From UBA7236 sp044227505 (GTDB lineage: Bacteria; Bacteroidota; Bacteroidia; Chitinophagales; BACL12): a stretch of 60,742 nt of DNA. A model generated the notes under the pieces. The model was given only the letters and a program-made list of their open reading frames with translations. It was not told the DNA's origin and ran no database searches. Of this stretch, positions 25,878-36,174 are shown piece by piece. Within the stretch, counting starts at the first letter, position 1. Each line of letters starts with the position of its first letter. A program made the translations under genes and the position numbers. Where the stretch lies: contig JBGAWP010000017.1 in assembly GCA_044227505.1 (NCBI GenBank), forward strand, positions 1 to 60,742, in the 5' to 3' direction.

Positions 25878-26867
25878 TTATTGTATCGTTATGGATTCAA
25901 CTAACACACCGGCTGAAGAAGTAAGTTTGATAATATAAACCCCTGCGAGCAAATCCTGAATGTTCAACACATTATTTTGCCCGGATAAATTTTCAGCAAA
26001 AATCAGTCTTCCGGTAATATCAAGGATTTCTGCTTTATGTAGCTGAATTCCATTTGAAGCAGACAGGTTTAACACTTCTGATGCGGGATTAGGAAAAAGT
26101 TTGACATCAGAACTGGTCAAATTTGATTGAATAGCTACTTCCTCCATATTATTATTGATCTGATACGATTCATTAACGGTAGGAATACCTGAAACCACTT
26201 CCTGATAATTATACTGAAATAACGGACCTTTTACACCCTCTTTGAACCAATAATAGGATTCAAAGTTATATTCAATGGTTATCGGGAAATCAACACCCTC
26301 GTCGCTGTAATCTTCCTGCAATTTCATTCTCAACACATTAGTATAAGTTCCTGACGGAAGTATTAAAGTTCCGTATCCATCACCTAATAATTCGTTTGAG
26401 CCACTTCTGATGGTTTCAATACCTGAGAAAAATTCGGAATATAGATCATCTTCGTTGGTGGTTCCGTATGTTAATGGAAAAACCACTATTTCCTCCGGAT
26501 CGGAATAAGAAATAACAGTTACTGGTGTGTAAACTCCGTAAATTGAATATTCCGAAGGCGATATCTTAAAAAAAGCATAGGTATCTGAACCATAATCGCT
26601 TGCAGTATTTGCACCAGGAAAAGTTCCTGCTTGCCCGGTTGCTTCTGCTGTAATTAATGTATAATTACTGGCTGTACCTGAAGTTGCAATTCCGGAAAAA
26701 TCCCAGGTAACATTTTCCCCGGCAGGACCCGGATCAAAATCTGTTGTATTTACAATGGTAAAAGAAAATTCATCGCCTACTTCCCCGGCAACTGAGGAGG
26801 AAATAGTAGGTTGGGCAAAACAATTAATACTTGTAATAACCAACAATAAAGTAATAATTTTTTTCAT
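25878..26867 (-). CDS. Secreted protein with T9SS type A sorting domain
   Basis: The 329-residue protein has a signal peptide (to residue 18, INCFAQ) and a C-terminal sorting domain of about 75 residues (LFPNPASEVLNLSASNGIQ ... LLAGVYIIKLTSSAGVLVESITIQ). The central 160-200 residues (DFDPGPAGENVTWDFSG, VISYSDPEEIVVFPLTYGTTN, YNFESYYWFKEGVKGPLFQYNY) match a type of Bacteroidota surface protein known only by sequence. Function is unknown; an extracellular structural or binding role is inferred. Confidence 0.82.
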   Translation of the reverse strand: MKKIITLLLVITSINCFAQPTISSSVAGEVGDEFSFTIVNTTDFDPGPAGENVTWDFSGIATSGTASNYTLITAEATGQAGTFPGANTASDYGSDTYAFFKISPSEYSIYGVYTPVTVISYSDPEEIVVFPLTYGTTNEDDLYSEFFSGIETIRSGSNELLGDGYGTLILPSGTYTNVLRMKLQEDYSDEGVDFPITIEYNFESYYWFKEGVKGPLFQYNYQEVVSGIPTVNESYQINNNMEEVAIQSNLTSSDVKLFPNPASEVLNLSASNGIQLHKAEILDITGRLIFAENLSGQNNVLNIQDLLAGVYIIKLTSSAGVLVESITIQ

Positions 26868-26897
26868 AGTATTTTTTTTTGCAAAATTAATGAATGC

Positions 26898-27662
26898 CTA
26901 TGAAAAAAAGGAAAATATAATATTTAACAATTCATTTGGTTTTTCAGCATGAACCCAATGACCCGAATCTTTAACAGTATTTAAAATTGCATTTGGAAAA
27001 ACATCTTGAATGGAATCCCAATCTTCACTTAAAATATAATTTGACCTTCCACCCCTTACAAACAACACCTCTCCTGTATAGGTATTTGTTGTTTTTATAG
27101 GTGCAAGAATTTCGTTTTCATAATTTGCTGCCAAGGCTTCAAGATTAAATTTCCATCGGTAATTTCCATGCGTTTCTCTTGTGAGATTTTTTAATAAAAA
27201 TTGCTGAATTGTAGTATCAGCAAGCTTTTCAGCCATTATTTGTTCAGCATCTTTTCTAGAATGTATAACACTAAGATCAATTGATCGCAATGCATCAAAA
27301 ATATTGTCATGACCAGCAGGATATCGTTTTATTCCCATATCCACCACTATTAATTTATTTACTTTCTCCGGATGTTGTAAAACAAATTGCATAGCTGTTT
27401 TACCACCCATGGAATGTCCTATAATATTTGCTGATGATATTTGTTGCTGTTCAAAAAATGCATACAGGTCATCTGCCATTAATTGATAAGAATGTTCGGG
27501 AAGGTGCGGAGATTTTCCGTGGTTGCGTTGATCAACGAGATATACAGTAAAAAATTTTTCCAGTGATCTGGCTATTGTTTTCCAATTATCTGACATCCCG
27601 AATAATCCATGCAAAATGATAACCGGATATCCTGATCCGGATTTAATATAATTAAGTTCCAT
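26898..27662 (-). CDS. Alpha/beta hydrolase (YbfF-like esterase)
   Basis: The 254-residue cytosolic hydrolase has an oxyanion region VIILHGLFGMSDNWKTIA, the nucleophile elbow GHSMGGK with Ser84, and a C-terminal catalytic histidine near residue 235 (KDSGHWVHAEKP). The motif pattern DQRNHGKSPHLPEHSY is typical of the YbfF esterase group, which cleaves short-chain and acyl-CoA-like esters. Its ATG overlaps the stop of the upstream DUF58 gene (shared base at 27662), so the two are translationally coupled. Confidence 0.87.
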   Translation of the reverse strand: MELNYIKSGSGYPVIILHGLFGMSDNWKTIARSLEKFFTVYLVDQRNHGKSPHLPEHSYQLMADDLYAFFEQQQISSANIIGHSMGGKTAMQFVLQHPEKVNKLIVVDMGIKRYPAGHDNIFDALRSIDLSVIHSRKDAEQIMAEKLADTTIQQFLLKNLTRETHGNYRWKFNLEALAANYENEILAPIKTTNTYTGEVLFVRGGRSNYILSEDWDSIQDVFPNAILNTVKDSGHWVHAEKPNELLNIIFSFFS

Positions 27663-28603
27663 TATTTCATCTTCATTCTCTTCACTAAATAAGGCATTAA
27701 TACCTGACTAAATTCCTTATTCATATCAGCTTCAATAAAATCAATTTTGTATTGGTCGCAGCGCAATTTTATGTTTTTCATAAATTTTGCCATTTGTTCC
27801 ATATAATGCGATTTTACTTCATTGCTGCGCACTTTAACTTTTTCACCGGTTTCCATATCTACAAAAACATAAGGGCGGTTATCGTAAGTAAAATCAATCT
27901 CATGTTTTTTATCTACAACATGAAATAAGATCACTTCATGTTTGTTGTGTTTTAAATGTTGTAATGCAGAAAATAATTCTTCTGTATTTTCATTACCCTC
28001 GAACATATCGCTGAAAATAATTACCAAACTTCTGCGATGCACATTTTCTGCAATCACATGCAAACATTTAGCTGCTTCCGTTTTAAGATCTCTGGATGAT
28101 TTACCGATAAAATTCTCCAACTGCGACTGCAATAATTTTTGATGCACAATATTACTTGCAGCCTTGGTATGCAATAAAATATCATTTGCAAAAATGGTGA
28201 GCCCAGAAGCATCCCTTTGCAATTTTAAAAGATGCATGATGGAACTTGCACAAATTGCAGAAAAAATAAGTTTATTGATATGTAATCCTTCCTCATTTTT
28301 TTCAGCTTCCGGAAAATACATACTTGACGAAGCATCAATTACGATCTGACACCGAAGGTTTGTTTCCTCTTCATATTTTTTTGTGAATAACTTATCGGTT
28401 CGCCCATACACTTTCCAATCAATATGCCGGGTCGCCTCTCCGGGATTATAAATTCTGTGTTCGGCAAATTCTACAGAAAATCCATGAAATGGGCTTTTAT
28501 GCAACCCTAAAATAAATCCTTCCACTACCTGTTTAGCAAGAAGCTCAAGGTTTTCGATACTGCGCAGGTCCTGAATGGACATCAATTGTTTGGTAGTAGC
28601 CAT
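27662..28603 (-). CDS. DUF58 domain protein (vWA-like)
   Basis: The 313-residue protein carries DUF58: RHIDWKVYGRTDKLFTKKYEEETNLRCQIVIDASSSMYFP, where DASSSM is a MIDAS-like metal site of von Willebrand factor A domains. It has no N-terminal membrane helices, matching the short soluble form. In many bacteria DUF58 genes lie beside a MoxR AAA+ ATPase; none is here. The partner in this operon is the esterase at 26898. Likely role: folding or complex assembly; not proven. Confidence 0.87.
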   Translation of the reverse strand: MATTKQLMSIQDLRSIENLELLAKQVVEGFILGLHKSPFHGFSVEFAEHRIYNPGEATRHIDWKVYGRTDKLFTKKYEEETNLRCQIVIDASSSMYFPEAEKNEEGLHINKLIFSAICASSIMHLLKLQRDASGLTIFANDILLHTKAASNIVHQKLLQSQLENFIGKSSRDLKTEAAKCLHVIAENVHRRSLVIIFSDMFEGNENTEELFSALQHLKHNKHEVILFHVVDKKHEIDFTYDNRPYVFVDMETGEKVKVRSNEVKSHYMEQMAKFMKNIKLRCDQYKIDFIEADMNKEFSQVLMPYLVKRMKMK

Positions 28604-28627
28604 ATTCTATGCAAATAAACAATATAA

Positions 28628-28655
28628 AAGCCTTCCTGCAAACGCAAGAAGGCTT
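28628..28655 (-). terminator. Terminator of the thioredoxin gene
   Basis: AAGCCTTCCTGC (28628-28639) pairs with GCAAGAAGGCTT (28644-28655) with one G-T pair and a loop of AAAC. Read on the minus strand a T-rich run follows. Confidence 0.8.
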
Positions 28656-28676
28656 CTATTAAGTATGTTTAACAAA

Positions 28677-28994
28677 TTACATATGTTGTTTCACCTTCGC
28701 ATCGAGTACACTTTTAGCAACTGCACCCACCTGTTTATCAATTACCTGGCCATTTTTGATGAATAAAATGGTTGGGATGTTGCGAATGCCATACATCATG
28801 GATATTTCAGGGTTAAAGTCAACGTTAACTTTTCCGATGTTAACCTTTCCGTGGTAGTCTTTTGACAATTCTTCAATAACCGGCCCTACAACACGGCATG
28901 GTCCGCACCATTCAGCCCAAAAGTCGATCACAGTAAGTTTTTCGCTGTCAAGCACATCCTGCTTGAAGTTCGCATCGTTAAATTCTAATGCCAT
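28677..28994 (-). CDS. trxA: Thioredoxin
   Basis: The 105-residue protein is a standard thioredoxin with the WCGPC active site (Cys30 and Cys33 in FWAEWCGPCRV), the conserved cis-proline region IRNIPTILFIKNG, and the buried Asp in TVIDFWA. A longer frame opens at 29069, but ATG 28994 gives MALEFND, the usual start, and the extra 25 residues are not thioredoxin-like. It reduces disulfides in the cytosol. It lies downstream of dnaE on the same strand with a 114-nt gap. Confidence 0.95.
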   Translation of the reverse strand: MALEFNDANFKQDVLDSEKLTVIDFWAEWCGPCRVVGPVIEELSKDYHGKVNIGKVNVDFNPEISMMYGIRNIPTILFIKNGQVIDKQVGAVAKSVLDAKVKQHM

Positions 28995-29108
28995 AGTAAT
29001 TTTTAATTTTATTGGTTTATTAATTATGAACTCTAATGAAACAATTTGGAGTCGGATTAGTTCCTGCAATTCAATTTTTTCGCCCCCTCTACAATCCGAA
29101 CTGCAAAT

Positions 29109-32100
29109 CTAACCAGCCACTTTTAAAGTTACCTCCCCAAATTTCCCCAAACTGTTCAAAACTGGTCTTTCTGCTTTTATACAGCCGTTCTGCGTCCTGA
29201 AATACACGTCAAAATTTTCGGTCTCCTCTACAATTTTCAGCGCGATACGGTCATTACCGGGATGTGCTTTTATTAGATCCCCCACAGCACTAATAAAGTT
29301 ATCGTTCAGATCGGAAAGCGACATACTTAAAGTGATCTTCATGGCCTTTTTCTCCCGAATTTCACTGAGTAATTGTATGTCGGTAACCCAAAAACGTTTT
29401 CTCTCAGGATCGTTTCTATCTGTTTGATAATTACCTTTTACGTATAACACATTTCCGGTTTGGTCGACGTAATTTTTGAACTTGATATAATTACTTTTAA
29501 ATAATCCAAGTTCAAGGTGACCGGTAAAATCTTCCAAAGAAAAGATGGTATATTTATCACCTGACTTTCCGATCTTCGTATCAGTAGAGGCAATATATCC
29601 AACAATGGAAACTTCTCCTTTATCCGTAAATTTTTCTATTTCATTTATTGCACAGGTTTTAAATGCATCCACTTCAATGCGGTAATCATCCAGCGGATGT
29701 CCGCTTAAATAAATTCCAATTACCTCAAATTCCTTTTTTAATTTTTCAACGGTATTCCATTCGGGCCAATCCGGAATTTTAGGTTCTGCAACTTCACTGT
29801 CTATTGTATCACCAAATAAGGTATTTTGTGCATTATTTACATTGTCGGTAAAATTATTTCCATAACGAATTGCATTTTCCAAAACATTAATGGTCTCATT
29901 TTTCCCTGTAGCAAAATATTGTGCGCGGAAGATATTAAAACTATCAAGGGCGCCTGCGAGCACGAGCGACTCCAGAGTCTTTTTATTTACACTCCGCAAA
30001 TTAACTCTGCGCGTGAGATCATATAAACTTTTAAATGGACCATTTGCATTGCGCTCTCTTATTAATTCTATTACAGCGGCTTCTCCAACTCCTTTTATGG
30101 CAGTTAACCCAAACCGTATCTCTCCATTTTTATTTACGGCAAAAGTTACATTACTTTCATTCACATCCGGAGGTAAAACAGAAATTCCCATACGGCGACA
30201 TTCATCCATAAAGAAACTTACTTTTTCAATATTTCCCTGATTATGCGTAAGCACTGCACTCATATATTCCGCAGCATAGTTTGCTTTTAAATATGCTGTC
30301 TGATATGCAACTAAAGCATAACAGGTTGAATGTGATTTATTAAATGCATATTGTGCAAATGCCTCCCAATCGCCCCAAATTTTTTCACAGATCTTTTTAT
30401 CAAAATTATTTTTTTCGCAACCTTCGATGAATTTCGATTTCATTTTATCGAGTACATCTTTTTGTTTTTTACCCATTGCTTTTCGCAGGGTATCTGCATC
30501 GCCCTTTGTAAAATTTGCGAGGCGCTGAGAAAGTAACATCACCTGTTCCTGATAAACAGTAACACCATAAGTTTCTTTTAATATTTCCTCCATTTCCACC
30601 AGGTCGTAATGAATCTCCTCGCGGCCATGTTTGCGTTTTATGTAGGTAGGGATATATTCAATAGGTCCCGGGCGATAAAGGGCATTCATCGCAATGAGGT
30701 CTTCAAATTTATCGGGTTTAAGTTCCTTCAGATATTTTTGCATACCCGGACTCTCAAACTGAAAAGTTCCGTTGGTTTCACCGCGTTGATATAATTCAAA
30801 TGTGGGTTTGTCATCCAGTGGTATGGTATCAATATCTATGGTAACACCGTGATTTTGTTTAATTAAATTCAATGCAGTTTTTAAAATGGACAAAGTTCTC
30901 AATCCAAGAAAGTCCATTTTAATTACACCGGCATTTTCAATAACCTCTCCTTCAAATTGTGTGATGTAAAGATCCGAATCCTTTGCAACAGCAATTGGAA
31001 TAAGATCAGTGAGGTCGCAAGGTGCTATTATTAAACCTGCAGCATGCACACCGGTATTGCGCACAGAACCTTCCAACACCAGCGCTTCTTTTATTACTTT
31101 GCTTCGCAGGTCATCTCCATCTTCATATATTTTTCGCAAAGCTTTTGCATTTGCCATTTCATCAGGCGATAAATTTTCTTTTTCAAATAAAGAATTATCC
31201 CCATTGAGCGGAGCATTAATAAATCTGTTTAATGTGATGCCTGGCCGCTCAGGAATAAATTTACTCAAAGCATTACTTTCTGATATTGCCATATCCAAAA
31301 CTCGCGCAACATCTTTTAAACTTGTTTTCGCGGCCATAGTACCATAAGTAATTAATTGTGCAACCTGATTTTTACCGTATTTCTGCACCACATAATCAAT
31401 CACTTTTTGCCTTCCGTCATCATCAAAATCCGTATCAATATCGGGCATCGACTTTCTATCCGGATTTAAAAATCTTTCAAAAAGCAGATTGTATTTCATC
31501 GGATCTATATTCGTTATACCAATGCAATAAGCAACTACTGAACCCGCTGCCGACCCTCTGCCGGGGCCAACAAATACACCCATGTCGCGACCTGCTTTAA
31601 TAAAGTCCATTACAATGAGAAAATATCCTGCAAATCCCATTGTTTTAATGGTAAATAATTCGAAATTGATGCGTTCTTCCGTTAATGATTCAATTTCACC
31701 GTATCTTTTTTTGGCTCCTTCGAAAGTGATGAATTTTAAATATTCCCATTGATTTAAAACATCATCCTCATGAATTTTAAATTCGGCAGGAACCGGAAAT
31801 GCCGGCAACAAGATATCGCGTTTGAGATCGAGCAATTGAATTTTATCTACAATTTCGTTCGTATTTTCAATAGCCTCGGGAACATCATCAAAAAGTTTGA
31901 TCATTTCTGAGGATGTTTTGAAATAAAACTGATCGTTATAAAATGCAAATCGTTTTCCTTTGCTTTGCATATCATCATCTCCAAAATCTTTCATTTTAGG
32001 AGTTGCCTGTTTTTCGCCGGTATTGATACACAATAAAATATCGTGAGCATTTGCATCTCCCTGATCAACATAGTGTGCGTCGTTGGTAGCGATCACCTTT

Positions 32101-32717
32101 ACATTGTATTTTTTTGCATATTGCATTAAAACATCATTCACATAGATCTGGTCAGGAATATCGTGACGCTGCAATTCGATATAATAATCATCACCAAATA
32201 AATTATGCCACCACTTAAAGGTTTCTTCTGCTTCTTCTTTACTTTTTTTCATGATCGCGCGAGGCACTTCGGCAGCAAGGCAACAAGTAGTTGCAATTAA
32301 TCCTTCGTGGTATTTTTCAACGATGGATCGGTCAATGCGAGGATATTTTCCGTACATCCCTTGTGTATAGCCCAAGGAACACATTTTCACAAGATTCTTA
32401 TATCCGATCTCATTTTTGGCAAGTAAAACCTGGTGATATCGAATATCCTTCTCCTCCCTTGTAAAATTTTTCTTGTACATATCGCTCACGATATAGAACT
32501 CGCAACCGACAACAGGTTTGATCTTTGGGGTTCCGTCAGCATTTTTATGTTTATAGGCTTCTGCTACAAACTGAAAGGCCCCAAACATATTACCATGGTC
32601 GGTAATAGCCAGAGCGGGCATTTCGTCAGAAACGGCCTTTTTATATAAACGACTGATATCGCTAGCTCCGTCGAGCAGCGAAAACATAGTATGGTTGTGA
32701 AGGTGGGAGAATTTCAT
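29109..32717 (-). CDS. dnaE: DNA polymerase III subunit alpha
   Basis: The 1202-residue replicative polymerase has an N-terminal PHP domain (HLHNHTMFSLLDGASDI), the palm with catalytic aspartates in MPDIDTDFDDDGR, fingers containing the GPGRGSAAGSVVAYC nucleotide-binding motif, the helix-hairpin-helix region (IKGVGEAAVIELI) and an OB fold (VSIVGYIASTDTKIG). This is DnaE type 1 in architecture. It is transcribed leftwards with no close upstream partner. Confidence 0.96.
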   Translation of the reverse strand: MKFSHLHNHTMFSLLDGASDISRLYKKAVSDEMPALAITDHGNMFGAFQFVAEAYKHKNADGTPKIKPVVGCEFYIVSDMYKKNFTREEKDIRYHQVLLAKNEIGYKNLVKMCSLGYTQGMYGKYPRIDRSIVEKYHEGLIATTCCLAAEVPRAIMKKSKEEAEETFKWWHNLFGDDYYIELQRHDIPDQIYVNDVLMQYAKKYNVKVIATNDAHYVDQGDANAHDILLCINTGEKQATPKMKDFGDDDMQSKGKRFAFYNDQFYFKTSSEMIKLFDDVPEAIENTNEIVDKIQLLDLKRDILLPAFPVPAEFKIHEDDVLNQWEYLKFITFEGAKKRYGEIESLTEERINFELFTIKTMGFAGYFLIVMDFIKAGRDMGVFVGPGRGSAAGSVVAYCIGITNIDPMKYNLLFERFLNPDRKSMPDIDTDFDDDGRQKVIDYVVQKYGKNQVAQLITYGTMAAKTSLKDVARVLDMAISESNALSKFIPERPGITLNRFINAPLNGDNSLFEKENLSPDEMANAKALRKIYEDGDDLRSKVIKEALVLEGSVRNTGVHAAGLIIAPCDLTDLIPIAVAKDSDLYITQFEGEVIENAGVIKMDFLGLRTLSILKTALNLIKQNHGVTIDIDTIPLDDKPTFELYQRGETNGTFQFESPGMQKYLKELKPDKFEDLIAMNALYRPGPIEYIPTYIKRKHGREEIHYDLVEMEEILKETYGVTVYQEQVMLLSQRLANFTKGDADTLRKAMGKKQKDVLDKMKSKFIEGCEKNNFDKKICEKIWGDWEAFAQYAFNKSHSTCYALVAYQTAYLKANYAAEYMSAVLTHNQGNIEKVSFFMDECRRMGISVLPPDVNESNVTFAVNKNGEIRFGLTAIKGVGEAAVIELIRERNANGPFKSLYDLTRRVNLRSVNKKTLESLVLAGALDSFNIFRAQYFATGKNETINVLENAIRYGNNFTDNVNNAQNTLFGDTIDSEVAEPKIPDWPEWNTVEKLKKEFEVIGIYLSGHPLDDYRIEVDAFKTCAINEIEKFTDKGEVSIVGYIASTDTKIGKSGDKYTIFSLEDFTGHLELGLFKSNYIKFKNYVDQTGNVLYVKGNYQTDRNDPERKRFWVTDIQLLSEIREKKAMKITLSMSLSDLNDNFISAVGDLIKAHPGNDRIALKIVEETENFDVYFRTQNGCIKAERPVLNSLGKFGEVTLKVAG

Positions 32718-32897
32718 TTTTTTTAAAGGTCGGCTAAATTAGAAAGAAGCCCAAATGAAGGTAAAAAATTTAAGCGGATTTTTTAAACAGATTGTGCACA
32801 AGATTAAGTAAAAAAGTATCGTTTAAGCTAAAGGGATGTATTTCAGCACATTAAATTGTCCAAAAAAATGTATTTTTAAAATATTTGAAGTTACCTG

Positions 32898-34109
32898 ATG
32901 AAAACGAGCTTTTTTTGTCTTTTATTTCTTCTTTCAACCTTCGCAAGCGGCCAAAATAATAGTTGGTATTTGAGCGGAATCACGGACACAGTAATAAGCA
33001 TAACCGGTCAAAATGACAAAATCTGGAATGCAACATCAAATGCCGGTATAAAAGTATTTGATCAATCAACCGGAATAATTACTACCTACAACAAAAACAA
33101 TCTGCAAGTTGGAAGTAACGATTTCAGAATAATAAAATCTCTGAATAATAAAATATATGCCGGTGCTTATTTTGGTGGGTTATACATTTTTGATAATGAG
33201 ATCTGGAGTTGGCTTGATACTTCCAATTCTCCCTTGCCGGGAATGCAGGTTGCTGATATTGAATATGATAGTATCAATTCCATTTTATGGCTAGCTACAA
33301 ATAAGGGTCTTGCAAAGGTGCAGGATGATAGCTGGCAAATATTTGATTCAACTAATTCTTCCATTAAAGCAAATGATCTTACCTGCCTATTGATCGATCA
33401 TAATAATACGCTATGGATAGGTTCCAGGTTCTCTGGACTAACAAAATTAACAGGGGATGAATTTACCAATTACAATTATGATAATTCAGGACTTAATTCA
33501 AACCTGATACGCACGATCATAAGTGATGATGATGGTATATTATATATAGCCGATTTTCTTGGAGTTGAAAAATATGACCCCGTTTCTGATGTTTGGTTGT
33601 TTGTGTATAATACACTTACCTCAAAACTAACACACAACAGTGTAAACCGTATGGCTATTGATTTCGATGGAAATATATGGTTTGCAACACACAACGGAAT
33701 TACAAAAACCAACCCAACCGGTAATTGGGATCAATTTTATACTGCAAATTCAAATTTGCCACACAATACAGTGGATGGATTATATATAGATGATTCGGGT
33801 AAGGTTTGGGCAGGAACTTTCGGAGGTCTGGCAGTATATACTTCAACAGATATGTTACACACTTTTGAGGATGTTATAAATATTTTTCCAAATCCTGCAA
33901 ATGATGTTATTACAATTTCTACAACAACACCTATGTATATTACCTTGTATTCTATAACAGGTCAACCACTTACCAATGCATTATTTGATGAAGATTTTTA
34001 TGGTGAATTTTATTATACACTGAATGTTGCATCATTCAACAACGGAATGTACATTGTAGAATGTAAAAACGAATCAACATCTATCTCCAAAATTTTTGTA
34101 AAAAATTGA
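32898..34109 (+). CDS. Secreted two-component-regulator-type propeller with T9SS domain
   Basis: The 403-residue protein has a signal peptide (to about residue 18, FASGQ), a set of Reg_prop-like blades (IWNATSNAGIKVFD, KIYAGAYFGGLYIFD, LWLATNKGLAKVQDD, LWIGSRFSGLTKLTGDE, IWFATHNGITKTNPTG, VWAGTFGGLAVYTS) forming a probable seven-bladed beta-propeller, and a T9SS type A sorting domain (IFPNPANDVITISTTTPM). Such propellers are usually the periplasmic part of hybrid sensor kinases; here the blade set is a stand-alone surface protein. An AATATTTG near-consensus -7 box lies about 20 nt before the start. Confidence 0.87.
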   Translation: MKTSFFCLLFLLSTFASGQNNSWYLSGITDTVISITGQNDKIWNATSNAGIKVFDQSTGIITTYNKNNLQVGSNDFRIIKSLNNKIYAGAYFGGLYIFDNEIWSWLDTSNSPLPGMQVADIEYDSINSILWLATNKGLAKVQDDSWQIFDSTNSSIKANDLTCLLIDHNNTLWIGSRFSGLTKLTGDEFTNYNYDNSGLNSNLIRTIISDDDGILYIADFLGVEKYDPVSDVWLFVYNTLTSKLTHNSVNRMAIDFDGNIWFATHNGITKTNPTGNWDQFYTANSNLPHNTVDGLYIDDSGKVWAGTFGGLAVYTSTDMLHTFEDVINIFPNPANDVITISTTTPMYITLYSITGQPLTNALFDEDFYGEFYYTLNVASFNNGMYIVECKNESTSISKIFVKN

Positions 34110-34327
34110 GTCTGCATTAAAACTCATTTAATATCGGTGATATAAATCACAATCTAACCTTACTTCTCCCAGTATCTTTACTAATAAATACTTTATAAAA
34201 TAATCCCTTTTTGTCGGAAATGGGCAAAAACTGTATTTTATTAAAGTATTTATCAGATGCACCTTTGTAATGGAAAATAAATCATGCATATAAAAAAGTG
34301 CATTCCATCAAGAAAAAATTTAATAAA

Positions 34328-35572
34328 ATGCGTGGGTTTATCCTGATAATATTATTAATGAGCATTAAACTATTCAGTATAGGACAAAATCTTGTTCCTA
34401 ATCCGGGGTTTGATACTAGCGCACTTTCACCGTCAACATATGCGCAAATCTGCCATCCTACAGGCTGGTCGTCACCAAGTGGTTATTGTGCTTTAGTTTA
34501 TGGTCATGGTAGTCCGGATTATTACAAGGTTGGCGGAACCGGAGGAGCGGGAACTCCTGTCACTTTTTGGGCAACGGTTGATCCGCATTCAGGTGCCGGA
34601 ATGGCCGGATTTGGAACTTATATGCCGAGCCCTGTAAATTTCAGAGAATATATCAGAACAACATTATCAAGTCCTTTAATACCCGGAACTGTTTATGATG
34701 TTTCTTTTTGGATAACAAACGGAATTACCTGGTTAAATGGTCATGCAACAAATAATATTGGTATAGCTTTTACGACTACTTTATTATCACAACCTGGCAC
34801 TTCCAATATTGCAGTAATTCCACAGGTAGAATATACAAGTGTTTTGTGGGATACTTTATGGCATCAGCTTTCTTTCACCTTTACGGCAACAGACGCATCT
34901 CAATATATGACCATTGGAAATTTCAGGACGGATGCTGCAACTTCCATTACAAATATGAAAACCGTTTGTTGCCCCACCTCCTCCGCTGCCTATTATTATA
35001 TCGATGATATTATTGTTCAACCTGCTACACCTTTACCAATTGAATTGCTAAATTTTTCAGGCACTCAAACTAACAATGGTGTTGATCTGAAATGGGAAAC
35101 TGCAAATGAACTTAATTCTGATCATTTTGAAATACAAAGATCTGAAGATGCAGTAATGTTTGAATTTCTTTCCTCCGTTAAAGCAACCGGGAACAGCGAA
35201 ACCGAGATTCAATACCAGTATCTGGATGATGCACCGATATCAGGTAATAATTTTTATCGGTTAAAACAGGTTGATATTGATGGTAGTTATAAATTCAGCA
35301 ATACAATAGTAGTTGAAGTGGATAGAAGTATGGATCTTCAAATTTTTCCAAATCCAACAACGGATAAACTCTTTATCACCACTAATATAAAAGGGCAATA
35401 TTACATAGAGATATTAAGTGCAACAGGAAAAGAAGTTTATAAATCTTATCCTGAAAATAATTTATCCAACACGTTCAATTTAAACATTAAAGAACTTCAG
35501 CAGGGAATTTACATTGTAAAACTTATTTCCGGAAATACCATTTTAACAGACCAATTTGTTAAAATACATTAA
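34328..35572 (+). CDS. T9SS type A secreted protein with jelly-roll domain
   Basis: The protein of about 414 residues starts at 34328 (MRGFILIILLMSIKLFSIGQ), a canonical signal peptide, rather than the in-frame ATG at 34298 with a charged extension. A jelly-roll carbohydrate-binding-like domain covers about 20-235 (NLVPNPGFDTSALSPSTYA, FREYIRTTLSSPLIPGTVYDVSFWI, YYIDDIIVQPA), a fibronectin-like linker follows (VDLKWETANELNSDHFEIQRS), and the sorting domain closes (IFPNPTTDKLFITTNIKG). The jelly-roll resembles that of the CHU_C protein at 15622. Role: extracellular, probable glycan binding. Confidence 0.87.
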   Translation: MRGFILIILLMSIKLFSIGQNLVPNPGFDTSALSPSTYAQICHPTGWSSPSGYCALVYGHGSPDYYKVGGTGGAGTPVTFWATVDPHSGAGMAGFGTYMPSPVNFREYIRTTLSSPLIPGTVYDVSFWITNGITWLNGHATNNIGIAFTTTLLSQPGTSNIAVIPQVEYTSVLWDTLWHQLSFTFTATDASQYMTIGNFRTDAATSITNMKTVCCPTSSAAYYYIDDIIVQPATPLPIELLNFSGTQTNNGVDLKWETANELNSDHFEIQRSEDAVMFEFLSSVKATGNSETEIQYQYLDDAPISGNNFYRLKQVDIDGSYKFSNTIVVEVDRSMDLQIFPNPTTDKLFITTNIKGQYYIEILSATGKEVYKSYPENNLSNTFNLNIKELQQGIYIVKLISGNTILTDQFVKIH

Positions 35573-35590
35573 AATTAATGATATTCGTTA

Positions 35591-35620
35591 TTTGAAATAC
35601 AAGCTTAAAACCTATATTTG
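35591..35620 (+). promoter_or_regulatory. Textbook Bacteroidota promoter of the CsaA-like gene
   Basis: TTTG at 35591-35594 and TATATTTG at 35613-35620, spaced by 18 nt, match both the -33 and -7 elements. The gene begins 20 nt after the box. Confidence 0.7.
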
Positions 35621-35640
35621 TTGTCATATCAATTTATTCT

Positions 35641-35973
35641 ATGGCGATAAGTTATTCCGATTTCGAAAAGGTTGAAATAAGAACAGGTACCATATTGGAA
35701 GTAAACGATTTTCCCGGTGCAAAAAAACCTGCCTTTCAATTAATTATTGACTTCGGAATACATGGAATAAAACGATCAAGTGCACAAATAACTTCACACT
35801 ACACAAAGGAAGAACTCCTCGGAAAACAAATTGTCGCGGTGGTTAATTTTCCCGCAAAACAAATTGCCAATTTCTTCAGCGAATGCCTTGTGTTAGGTGC
35901 CATTCAGACAGATGGTTCTGTTATATTACTTCAACCTGATAAGGGTGTTGAAAACGGGCTTCGCATTGCTTAA
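35641..35973 (+). CDS. CsaA-like tRNA-binding (OB-fold) protein
   Basis: The 110-residue protein is one OB-fold tRNA-binding domain. Conserved features are FEKVEIRTGTILEVNDFPGAKKPAF, HYTKEELLGKQIVAVVNFPAKQIANFFSECLVLGA and VILLQPDKGVENGLRIA. These match CsaA, a dimeric protein with chaperone-like and tRNA-binding activity, and the C-terminal domain of methionyl-tRNA synthetase. It is monocistronic with its own promoter and terminator. Confidence 0.92.
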   Translation: MAISYSDFEKVEIRTGTILEVNDFPGAKKPAFQLIIDFGIHGIKRSSAQITSHYTKEELLGKQIVAVVNFPAKQIANFFSECLVLGAIQTDGSVILLQPDKGVENGLRIA

Positions 35974-36082
35974 TTTGTTAGTTTATTAATTTGATAATTT
36001 AATAATTGATCGCGAGGAGTTAAACACGCTATTGGATTTAACAATCTCTTAAGTGTCTGATTTTTCGAAATTACATCAAAAA

Positions 36083-36124
36083 AAGGTGACGATTGTTTCT
36101 TATTAACCAAACAATTGTCACCTT
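36083..36124 (+). terminator. Terminator after the CsaA-like gene
   Basis: AAGGTGACGATTGTTT (36083-36098) pairs with AAACAATTGTCACCTT (36109-36124) with one G-T pair. CTTTTT follows. A longer frame of the next gene would start inside this hairpin, which argues for the later start at 36175. Confidence 0.8.
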
Positions 36125-36174
36125 CTTTTTACTATAAAACCAATTTCTTTGTATATACATATAATTTAAATTTT

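Noticed and set aside
28995..29069. Longer start for thioredoxin
   Set aside because: The extra 25 residues do not belong to the fold, and MALEFND is the usual start.
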